Part shown: piece by piece, positions 53,906 through 61,022 of the stretch | Layout of the letters: the number at the start of each line of letters is the position of its first letter | Numbering within the stretch: position 1 is the stretch's first letter | Origin: an uncultured Clostridium sp. | GTDB taxonomy: Bacteria > Bacillota > Clostridia > Lachnospirales > Lachnospiraceae | Assembly (NCBI GenBank): GCA_947178445.1 | Contig: CAMWYJ010000006.1 | Location: 35,721 to 99,720, forward strand | Length of the DNA: 64,000 nt | Direction: 5' to 3' | Translations under genes and position numbers: made by a program | Notes under the pieces: model-generated | Database searches by the model: none | Seen by the model: only the letters and a program-made list of their open reading frames with translations | What the model was told of the DNA's origin: nothing

Positions 53906-54431
53906 CTTTGCACTGGAAGTCGTGTCTGTACGGCTGGTCCGGGATGCCCCCATTCTGTCAGGGACAGAAATCAATGCTCCAGAGGATGCGATAAGATTAG
54001 TGGGGCAGGAATTGTGTGATATGGACAGGGAGGTGGTGTGTGTCATCAACCTGAAGGCAGACAGGACACCGATTAACTGCCATTTTGCCAGTGTCGGTTC
54101 CTTAAATAATTCAATGGCACATCCGAGGGAACTGCTGAAATCAGGTATCCTGTCAAATGCGGCAGAAATAATCCTTTGCCACAATCACACTTCCGGAAAC
54201 CTTTTACCATCAGAAACAGATGTGCGGCTGACACACCGGATGCAGCAGGTATGTGAACTGGTGGGGATTCCTCTTGTGGACCATGTGATTGTCGGCGGGG
54301 ACAATAGCCGGTATTTCAGTTTCCACGAAAAAGGGCTGGTAAAAAATCCGTGCATGGCATACCAGACTGATTACCGTCAGTTGGAATGGGACAGCCCGGC
54401 AAAGGTGGCAGAGAGAGGGGGAGGAAGATGA
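53889..54431 (+). CDS. RadC-like JAB/MPN-domain protein
   Basis: 180 residues, a JAMM-fold putative metalloprotease as in RadC-type proteins of mobile elements. The zinc motif HxH-x10-D is His98, His100, Asp111 (LCHNHTSGNLLPSETD). Upstream are the LKADRTPINCHFASVG and AHPRELLKSGIL segments typical for RadC. The N-terminal HhH domain of chromosomal RadC is missing. Strong GGAGGAGG site. Overlaps the next gene by 4 bases. May act in host defence evasion or DNA processing; the function is unproven. Confidence 0.88.
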   Translation: MGKENDFALEVVSVRLVRDAPILSGTEINAPEDAIRLVGQELCDMDREVVCVINLKADRTPINCHFASVGSLNNSMAHPRELLKSGILSNAAEIILCHNHTSGNLLPSETDVRLTHRMQQVCELVGIPLVDHVIVGGDNSRYFSFHEKGLVKNPCMAYQTDYRQLEWDSPAKVAERGGGR

Positions 54432-55393
54432 GGTTTACAGCGGATGAGCTGGCACTTGCCAAACAGGTTGATTTGTGCAGGGTGGCGGAGCATTTGGGCT
54501 ATACCGTAAAAAGGATCGGGAACTATCATACACTGAAAGAAATGGATTCCATCCGCATTTATAACAGGAGCCACTGGTGCCGTTTCTCAAGGCGGTATGA
54601 CAAAGGGGAGAACGGCGGCAGCCAGATTGACTTCTTACGGGTGTTTGCGGGGCTGGATGTGAAAGAGGCGGTGTTCTGGCTGCTGGATTTTGCGGGATAC
54701 CGGAGGGAGGAAAGCGTCAGGGACATTCAGAACCTTGCCCCGGCAAGGGAAAGAGAGGAAACTAAAAAGCCGTTTGTACTGCCGGAGTTTGCAGGGAGCA
54801 ATGCCTATCTGTACCGTTATCTGGAGCATGAGCGCGGGATTGCCCGGCCGGTCATTGACTTCTTTGTGAGGAAAGGGATTTTATATGAGGCGAAGAATTA
54901 CCACAACATTGTTTTTGTGGGGACGGACAGGGACGGCGTGCCGAAGTTTGCCAGTATGCGGGGTGTCTTTGATAAGAATGGGAAAGGCTTCAAGTGTGAC
55001 GTGGCAGGCAATGACAAGCGGTACGGTTTCCACTTCCATTACAGGGACAGCAAAGAAGTATTTGTGTTTGAGGCGGCAATCGACCTGATGAGTTATATCA
55101 CGATGTTCCCGGAGGACAGGGCAAGCATGGTAGCGCTTGGGATGCTGGCGGATGCCCCGCTGGAAACATTCCTTGCGGAACACCCTGAAACGGAAAAAAT
55201 CGTGTTCTGCCTTGACAATGACGGACCGGGGCGGAAAGCAGCAGAGGCATTGTGGAGAAAGTACGGGGACAAGGGTTATCTGGTGGACATTTTCACTCCC
55301 CCGGAACCGTATAAGGACTTTAACCAGTGGAATGTGGAGATGAAAAAAGCAAAAGAGCAGGAGAAAACCCGTGAGACTGCCAGAGTGATGTAG
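54428..55393 (+). CDS. DUF3991/TOPRIM primase-like protein
   Basis: 321 residues. The N-terminal part contains the CHC2-like or DUF3991 region (VAEHLGYTVKRIGNYHTL, NRSHWCRFSRRYDKG, IDFLRVFAGLDVKEAVFWLL). The C-terminal TOPRIM fold has FVFEAAIDLMSY with the catalytic-type Glu and VFCLDNDGPGRKAAE with the DxD. It probably primes complementary-strand synthesis in the transferred or excised element. The ATG overlaps the RadC-like stop (ATGA); an in-frame start at 54386 is rejected. Its TAG stop is itself part of the first heptamer of the repeat array. Confidence 0.88.
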   Translation: MRFTADELALAKQVDLCRVAEHLGYTVKRIGNYHTLKEMDSIRIYNRSHWCRFSRRYDKGENGGSQIDFLRVFAGLDVKEAVFWLLDFAGYRREESVRDIQNLAPAREREETKKPFVLPEFAGSNAYLYRYLEHERGIARPVIDFFVRKGILYEAKNYHNIVFVGTDRDGVPKFASMRGVFDKNGKGFKCDVAGNDKRYGFHFHYRDSKEVFVFEAAIDLMSYITMFPEDRASMVALGMLADAPLETFLAEHPETEKIVFCLDNDGPGRKAAEALWRKYGDKGYLVDIFTPPEPYKDFNQWNVEMKKAKEQEKTRETARVM

Positions 55394-55575
55394 AAATGGT
55401 GTAGGTTTCGGGATTTTTGGTGTAGGAACGGTGTAGAAAATGCAAAAAATGGTGTAGGAATGGTGTAGGCTTTTCGGACAGCCTTTTTTTGATGGTGTAG
55501 AAATGGTGTAGGAAAGCAGGAAAATGATGTAGGAATGGTGTAGAAAATGCCCAAAGCGGTGTAGGAATGGTGTAG
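55387..55575 (+). repeat. Iteron-like array of twelve GRTGTAG heptamers
   Basis: Heptamers GGTGTAG (two are GATGTAG) start at 55387/55398, 55419/55430, 55451/55462, 55494/55505, 55526/55537 and 55558/55569. Within each pair the spacing is exactly 11 bp; pairs repeat every 32 bp, except one step of 43 (32+11) that contains a terminator-like hairpin. All are in the same orientation. This is the design of a protein-binding array such as a replication origin iteron set or a ParR-bound parC site. It follows the primase-like gene and precedes the oriT-like repeats. Confidence 0.75.
55467..55490 (+). terminator. Terminator inside the heptamer array
   Basis: AGGCT/AGCCT stem (55467-55471 / 55480-55484), 8-base loop, then six T. 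Short but with a clear tail; it would end the DUF5688-to-primase transcript and accounts for the extra 11 bases in the array. Confidence 0.55.
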
Positions 55576-55617
55576 ATTTTCCTATTATATGATATTTACC
55601 GTATTTTATTGGGGGTT

Positions 55618-55729
55618 TCAGGGGTTACTCCCCTGACCAGAAAGCCGGGTCATTGGCAGGCTTGCATTTTGTGACACAAAATGCGTATCTGGCGAAACCT
55701 TTGGGAGTGAAAGGGAGCCAAAGGTTTCG
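55618..55729 (+). other. Candidate origin of transfer (nested inverted repeats)
   Basis: Three perfect inverted repeats in 112 bases: TCAGGGG/CCCCTGA (55618-55636), GCATTTTGT/ACAAAATGC (55664-55684) and CGAAACCTTTGG/CCAAAGGTTTCG (55693-55729). This position, about 640 bases before mobC and the relaxase gene, is where oriT is expected. The nic site cannot be fixed without comparison. The surrounding gap 55394-55799 has no gene. Confidence 0.6.
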
Positions 55730-55799
55730 GGGGCAGGCAGGATTTGCAGCAGGATAAAAATAGACAGGTAAGGAAATGAAAACAGGAGGTGCAGGGAGC

Positions 55800-56360
55800 A
55801 TGGGAACGGAAGTGCTGGAAGTAAATATGCCCGGTGAGCTTGTTATGTGGCTACATCTGGCAGGATCAGGGGTAAGCATGGGACAGAGTGAGGCGGGAAT
55901 CATTCTGGACTATCTGAAAGAGCATAACATGGCATTGGCTGTCCGTAATCAGGAGCTGGTGGTAAGAGATATGGGTGAGGAATCCCCGGAGTATCAGCCG
56001 TATTCCATAGATGACGCCATACACGATGTCTGTGAGTGGAATCTGGAGCTGATAGATGAGATGGAGGACGGCATGAAAAATCCGGACAGTCAGGAGGACT
56101 ATAACCGGTTCAGTGAGGCACATGGTATTCTGAAACAGCAGGAGGAAGTGCTGGACGGGCTGTATAAACAGACAAAGTATGAGCAGATTGCGGTGGAGTG
56201 TGCAATGGAAGTAATTACTCTTGCATTGGGGGAGATACCGGAAGGAGTGCGGGAAAAAATGAAGATATACAGCCAGGGCAGGGCGGAAAGGAGCGCAGGG
56301 GAAAAAGAAAGCGTACAGGAATTTATGCAGCGCAGGCAGGAAAGGGAAAGGATGAGGTAG
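55800..56360 (+). CDS. Conserved-looking ICE protein, unknown function
   Basis: 186 residues, acidic then basic at the C-terminus (RAERSAGEKESVQEF, MQRRQERERMR). The middle contains helices with YSIDDAIHDVCEWNLELID and a Gln/Glu-rich stretch that may form a short coiled coil. The ATG at 55800 is preferred because AGGAGG and AGGGAG lie just upstream; the in-frame ATG at 55776 has AAGGA too close. It abuts mobC with no gap, so it may be part of the relaxosome, but no motif supports that directly. Confidence 0.6.
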   Translation: MGTEVLEVNMPGELVMWLHLAGSGVSMGQSEAGIILDYLKEHNMALAVRNQELVVRDMGEESPEYQPYSIDDAIHDVCEWNLELIDEMEDGMKNPDSQEDYNRFSEAHGILKQQEEVLDGLYKQTKYEQIAVECAMEVITLALGEIPEGVREKMKIYSQGRAERSAGEKESVQEFMQRRQERERMR

Positions 56361-56684
56361 ATGGCAAAGGAGGTTGTAAAGCATTTCCGTCTGACTGCCC
56401 ATGATGCGGGGATTTTCTCTGATAAGGCGAAAGAGGCGGGAATGAAGGAATCCGATTATTTCCGTCTGCTGATAACGCAGGAGCCGAACGATTACCCGGA
56501 AGTGAGGCAGGGGTTGAAAGCCCTTATCAATGAAGTGAACCGGATCGGCGTCAATATCAATGAGATTGTCCACAACAACAATTCGGGGCTTTACCGGGAG
56601 TCAGACAAAATCCGTCTGGTTGCCTATATGCGGAAACTGAATGAGGAAATGGAAAAGGTGGTGGCGGCTCTTGGCTATCACTAA
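56361..56684 (+). CDS. MobC-family relaxosome protein
   Basis: 107 residues. A ribbon-helix-helix-like N-terminus (KHFRLTAHDAGIFSDKAKEA, then MKESDYFRLLIT) is followed by the MobC signature EVNRIGVNINEIVHNNN. It binds oriT DNA and helps the relaxase nick. It starts directly after the preceding stop and overlaps the relaxase start by 14 bases. The typical position of mobC just before the relaxase supports the assignment. Confidence 0.9.
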   Translation: MAKEVVKHFRLTAHDAGIFSDKAKEAGMKESDYFRLLITQEPNDYPEVRQGLKALINEVNRIGVNINEIVHNNNSGLYRESDKIRLVAYMRKLNEEMEKVVAALGYH

Positions 56685-58119
56685 AATTCTGACCATAAAT
56701 GACAGCGGCGTGAAGTTTTCGGGGAAACATCTGGAGCAGGCAGTTTCCTATATCCTTGACAGGGAGAAAACGCAGGACGGCAGGCTGGTAACGGGAATTA
56801 ACTGCCAGCCGGGGAAAGCATATGGGCAGATGGCGGCAACGAAACAGAAGTATGGAAAGACGGATAAGAGGCAGGGCTACCACCTCATCATTTCCTTTGA
56901 GGAAGGGGAGGTAAGCCCGGACACCGCTTTTGAGATTATACGCAGGTTTGTGGAGGAATATCTGGGGCAGGAGTATGAGGCTGTCCTTGCCGTCCATGAC
57001 AACACCGCCCATGTCCACGGGCATATCATATTCAACAGCGTGAATTACCTGAATGGAAGGAAGTACCGTTACGAAAAGGGGGACTGGGCAAAAAAGATAC
57101 AGCCCATCACGAACCGCCTTTGTGAGGAATACGGGCTTTCCACCATAGATATAGAGGAACACGGTAGGAAACGCAATGAGAGGTATAAGGACTGGAATGA
57201 GTTCCGGGACGGGAAATTCATCTGGCGGGAAATGATACAGAGGGATGTGGATGCCTGTGTCATGCAGGCAGATTCCTTTGAAGGGTTTCTTGACCTTATG
57301 GTGGAAAAGGGATATGACATTAAGCAGAATAAATATCTGGCGGTCAGGCCTAAGGGGATGCAGCGGTTCTGCCGGTGCAAATCCATGGGGGATAACTATA
57401 CGGAGGAGAGAATACGGGAGAGAATCCGCTCTGAGAACTTGGAAACCTATGCAAAAAGAGACCGTGGGCAAAACCCTCACACCATAGAACTGCCAAAGGA
57501 TGAGTTCTTACGCAGGACAAAGCTGACCGGCATACAGAAAACCTATTATGCGAAGATATGCCGCCTGCGCCATCTGGAAAGGCTGCCTTACAGCAGGGCA
57601 TGGGAGTACCGTGAGGAAATCCGTAAAATGCAGGAAGTCCATGAGAAGTATCTGTTTCTTGTAAAGAATGGAATCCATTCCCTTACGGAACTGGCAGCAG
57701 TCCGGGACAATCTGGAGGAAAAGGCGGCAGAGTGCCGGAAGGAGAGGCGGGAACTGTACCGGGAGAAAAAGCAGATGGAGCCGCTGTTTTCCCTTGCGGA
57801 TAAGATGTCAGAATTAGCCCCGGCAGAAAAGAGTTATCAGGCAGGGGATGACTTTTTTGAAAAGGAACACCTGCGTTATCAGGCATTGGAGGAGCAGTTG
57901 CAGAGTGAGGGGTATTCACTGGAAGAAACAGAAATACTCCGCAAGAAATATAAGGATAAGGGCAGCGGCATTTACCAGAGGCAGAGGGAAATCAGCCGTA
58001 GGTTAAAAATGTCAGGGGAAATGATACAGGAATTTACGGAAAGCCTGGAAAGGGCAAGAGACAGACAGGCGGAAAAAACAGAACAGGAAATCAGCAGGGA
58101 CAGCCGGAGTCAGGAATGA
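56671..58119 (+). CDS. Relaxase / mobilization nuclease (MobA/VirD2-like)
   Basis: 482 residues from a TTG start at 56671, which gives MAITKILTINDSG, the usual relaxase beginning; AAGGTGGTGG is upstream. The catalytic Tyr is probably Tyr27 (SYILDREKT) and the metal-binding histidines lie in HDNTAHVHGHIIF (His114, His116, His118). The C-terminal half is a charged helical region (about 270-480) that may contact the coupling protein. It nicks oriT and pilots the strand. The start codon overlaps mobC, so the two are coupled. Confidence 0.93.
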   Translation: MAITKILTINDSGVKFSGKHLEQAVSYILDREKTQDGRLVTGINCQPGKAYGQMAATKQKYGKTDKRQGYHLIISFEEGEVSPDTAFEIIRRFVEEYLGQEYEAVLAVHDNTAHVHGHIIFNSVNYLNGRKYRYEKGDWAKKIQPITNRLCEEYGLSTIDIEEHGRKRNERYKDWNEFRDGKFIWREMIQRDVDACVMQADSFEGFLDLMVEKGYDIKQNKYLAVRPKGMQRFCRCKSMGDNYTEERIRERIRSENLETYAKRDRGQNPHTIELPKDEFLRRTKLTGIQKTYYAKICRLRHLERLPYSRAWEYREEIRKMQEVHEKYLFLVKNGIHSLTELAAVRDNLEEKAAECRKERRELYREKKQMEPLFSLADKMSELAPAEKSYQAGDDFFEKEHLRYQALEEQLQSEGYSLEETEILRKKYKDKGSGIYQRQREISRRLKMSGEMIQEFTESLERARDRQAEKTEQEISRDSRSQE

Positions 58120-58189
58120 CTTATTGCAGGCTGTTATTTTTATGAGCTGGACAGGTAAGCAGAAAATGTATGGATGGAGGTAATGGCAG

Positions 58190-58558
58190 ATGGCAGAAAT
58201 AACTTTTTTTGCGGCGGAGTGCATGGAGTTTCCAGATAGGCTTGGGGAACTGCATGAAAACCTGACGCTGCCAGAGGCAGTGAATGTATATATGTGGATT
58301 TGTGCGGGGAACAAGTCATATGGACCGGGGATCGGTTTTGTGCTGCAGGATGAAAGCATTCCTGATTATTCCGGCACAAAATGGCCGTTATATCAGGGCA
58401 GGGGGATTGCACAGGATATGATTGACTTAATTCCGGCATACCGGGAACACCCTCTGGTAAAACAGGCAGTGGAGGATATGAAACCATATCTGGAAAAGCT
58501 GGAGGGGAAAGGCAGGGAGGAGCGCGGCATGGAACGATCCGGAGGAGCAAGGAGATGA
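58190..58558 (+). CDS. Small conserved-looking ICE protein (possible YodL/LPD-like)
   Basis: 122 residues. Starts ATG 58190 after TGGAGG. It contains FPDRLGELHENLTLPEAVNV, a GFVLQDESIPDYSGTKWPLY stretch and a helical end, a layout like the short polyvalent-protein-associated (LPD/YodL-like) modules on clostridial elements, but the match is only by pattern. No catalytic residues are evident. Its stop overlaps the next start (ATGA). Confidence 0.5.
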   Translation: MAEITFFAAECMEFPDRLGELHENLTLPEAVNVYMWICAGNKSYGPGIGFVLQDESIPDYSGTKWPLYQGRGIAQDMIDLIPAYREHPLVKQAVEDMKPYLEKLEGKGREERGMERSGGARR

Positions 58559-59874
58559 GGGAAGGTTTACCCATGCGGAATCCCCAAAGGAATATTAGTG
58601 TATGTGAAAAAAACAGGAAAGAGAGGCAGGATATGGAAACAAGGAAACCAGAGAATGCGCAGGTTGCATCCGTCATTATGGAGTTTAAGGAAAAGGGCTG
58701 TAAGGATGATGCGTTGAAACTTGCAAAGGAGGATTTGGAGCTTGGCTACCCAAAAGAACTGGTTGCCCTGTATGCGGAGGCGGGATGGCAGATGGACCGC
58801 TGCAGGAAGTTTTCTTCCATCATGCGGGCAGACAGTGACGGGGATTTGCTGCAGCTGCTGGCAGGGGAAAGTTTCAATCCCTACCAGATGCAGTTACTGG
58901 CAAATTATTATGACAAAGGCGTAACGGTGGCGCAGCTGTCAGACGTGGGTTCTAAAAACCTGACCGCCTATGACATGGAGCAGGCATTGAAACTGGTATA
59001 TCAGGCAAACCGTGAGGCAGGGGCGGCACAGGAAAAAGAGAGCCCGGAAACAGAATTATCACAGGAGAAGATTACTTCCATGACGGAAGAACTCAGGCAG
59101 AGGGAAAAGGAGCTGGAGGCTCAGCAGGAAATCAATAACAGGCAGGCGTCAGAGAATGCGGAATTACGCACAAAAGCGGAAAGCCTGGAAAAGCAGGTCA
59201 GGGAACTGGAGCAGGATAAAGCAGGCTATGACAGTGAAAAACGTTCCATCTTAGAGGAACGGGACCGTTTCTATCAGCAGAACCAGACACTTCTTGAGGA
59301 AAAAAGCCAACTGATAGCAGACCTTGAGGCAGTCCAGAAAGAGAAAGACGGGATGGGTCAGAGGTTAAAAGAAATGGAAGAAATGGCAGTGTCAGGGGCA
59401 GCAGGGTGGCAGACAGCAGCGGGACAGACAATGGCAGCATGGAATACTGCCGGGGAACAGCAGCCGGCGGGGAGACAGCAGGCTGCCGGCATAGGGCAGA
59501 AAATACCGGAGCAGCAGGGAACAGGCCCGGAAAACAGCGGTGACGGGGATATGGAAAATAATGATTTCCTTGTTGCCATAAGGGGCAAAAATGGGGAAAA
59601 GCACTTTATCCCGGTAGAGAGGACGGTACGCAGAAAGCCGGAGGGGATCAGGGCGTTTGCGGAAAAGATTTTCGGCAGGGGCAGGCAGGGTTCCGGGCTG
59701 ATAAAGCAGCTGACAGGCAAAGGGTTAAACCCTGCACAGATGGAACAGGTCAGGATTGCGATACAGGCAGGGCTTGTGGAGCAGGAAATAAACGACCTGA
59801 TTGACAGCGGTTTCAGTGCGGAGGAAATGGCACAGGCAATCGAGATTGTGGTGGCGGAAAGAGCCTACCAGTAA
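58555..59874 (+). CDS. Coiled-coil ICE protein, unknown function
   Basis: 439 residues. The N-terminal third is helical (ALKLAKEDLELGYPKELVAL). A long coiled coil spans about residues 165-280 (Glu/Gln/Lys-rich heptads), followed by a Gln/Gly/Ala-rich low-complexity linker (280-330), and the C-terminal 90 residues contain two short helical repeats (GLNPAQMEQVRIAIQAGL, GFSAEEMAQAIEIV) resembling a UBA-like fold. The ATG 58555 overlaps the previous stop and has GGAGGAG; a second ATG at 58633 is possible. A structural or regulatory role in transfer is a guess. Confidence 0.65.
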   Translation: MREGLPMRNPQRNISVCEKNRKERQDMETRKPENAQVASVIMEFKEKGCKDDALKLAKEDLELGYPKELVALYAEAGWQMDRCRKFSSIMRADSDGDLLQLLAGESFNPYQMQLLANYYDKGVTVAQLSDVGSKNLTAYDMEQALKLVYQANREAGAAQEKESPETELSQEKITSMTEELRQREKELEAQQEINNRQASENAELRTKAESLEKQVRELEQDKAGYDSEKRSILEERDRFYQQNQTLLEEKSQLIADLEAVQKEKDGMGQRLKEMEEMAVSGAAGWQTAAGQTMAAWNTAGEQQPAGRQQAAGIGQKIPEQQGTGPENSGDGDMENNDFLVAIRGKNGEKHFIPVERTVRRKPEGIRAFAEKIFGRGRQGSGLIKQLTGKGLNPAQMEQVRIAIQAGLVEQEINDLIDSGFSAEEMAQAIEIVVAERAYQ

Positions 59875-59907
59875 AGGAAAATATTTTAATACGATTGGAG
59901 GTAAAAA

Positions 59908-61020
59908 ATGTCAGAGATAGCAGACGCAGTACAGATTATCCGTGTCACTTACGACGGGATAGAGATAGCCATGAAAATGGGGAGCGCCTCAATCCATTCC
60001 ATGCAGAAAGCGCTGGATTTGATTGTGGCAATGTTAGAGCATGAGAAGGAAATGGGAAAGACAAACCTGAAGGGGCTGCTGGCAAAGGGCGGCGACATAC
60101 AGGTACTTTCCTTTGCGGATGAGGATTTGAAGAAGTTCCGTAAACTGGCGAAAAGATACGGGATTCTGTATTCGGAAATGCCGGATGCCAATAGGAATGA
60201 CGGCATTACGGAAGTGATGTTCCATTCCGAGGCAGCGCCGAGGATACGGATGATGTCGCAGAAGTTACAGGACGGCAGGGTATTCAACATGGATGAATAC
60301 TTAAAAAGCGGCAATGAGGAAAAGCTGGACCAGTTATTACAGTATCTGGAGAATGAAAAAAACGGAAAATCCCCACGGAAACTCCATGCGGATGAGACAG
60401 TCCGGGCAGACAGCGCCATTGACGGGCTGATACAGAAAGTCGGCCATTATGCAGTGGAGAAAAAGTCGGTCAGCGTGGAGGCGGTAAAGGCAGACCTGCA
60501 GGTGGGGGCAGACGAGGCGGAAAAAGTGATCGGGCAGCTTGCGAAGATCGGTGTCCTTGACAGGGCAGATGATGCGGGCAATTACCGTGTCATCATGGAA
60601 CGGGAGGCGTTTGACCGGAGGATCAGCAGGTATCAGGAACTAAGCAGCCGCATGAGGCAGATAGCGGCGTCGAAAAACACTTCACTGCTTGACATTACCA
60701 TCACAAAAAAGCTGATTGCACAGGAAAATGACCGTGCCGTAAAGACAAGGGTGCCGGGCATGTATGGGCAGAATGAGGGGTATATCTGGATAAACAAGGC
60801 AGATATTATGGAAATCCATAATGGAAAGACGCTGCTCACCTATCTGGACAAGAACAGGGAATATAAGATTTACTCCGCAGACAACCGGGTGATCCGCACC
60901 ATCAAAGGGGAAGAACTTTACAGCGGGCATTATGACAGGGTGGAGGCAGCAGTAAGGCAGCACTACAGGGCAGCAAAGCCGCAGCCGGCAAAAACAACGG
61001 AAAGAGTCAGGAGGCGTTAG
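59908..61020 (+). CDS. PcfB/DUF3801-family conjugation protein
   Basis: 370 residues. The first 130 form the DUF3801 (PcfB) domain: VTYDGIEIAMKMGSASI, GLLAKGGDIQVLSFADEDL and KKFRKLAKRYGILYSEM. A winged-helix-like part follows (about 180-235) and a C-terminal basic region. In pCF10 PcfB acts with the coupling protein PcfC to recruit the relaxosome; here the coupling gene follows by 2 bases, which fits that role. The ATG has TTGGAGG upstream. Confidence 0.88.
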   Translation: MSEIADAVQIIRVTYDGIEIAMKMGSASIHSMQKALDLIVAMLEHEKEMGKTNLKGLLAKGGDIQVLSFADEDLKKFRKLAKRYGILYSEMPDANRNDGITEVMFHSEAAPRIRMMSQKLQDGRVFNMDEYLKSGNEEKLDQLLQYLENEKNGKSPRKLHADETVRADSAIDGLIQKVGHYAVEKKSVSVEAVKADLQVGADEAEKVIGQLAKIGVLDRADDAGNYRVIMEREAFDRRISRYQELSSRMRQIAASKNTSLLDITITKKLIAQENDRAVKTRVPGMYGQNEGYIWINKADIMEIHNGKTLLTYLDKNREYKIYSADNRVIRTIKGEELYSGHYDRVEAAVRQHYRAAKPQPAKTTERVRRR

Positions 61021-61022
61021 CA

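Noticed and set aside
55276..55554. Minus-strand frame of 92 codons with YTIPTPF-like repeats
   Set aside because: It is the reverse reading of the heptamer array and the end of the primase gene; no ribosome site.
55387..55575. CRISPR array
   Set aside because: Repeats are only 7 bases, come in 11-bp pairs with 32-bp period, and no cas genes are near; it fits protein-binding iterons.
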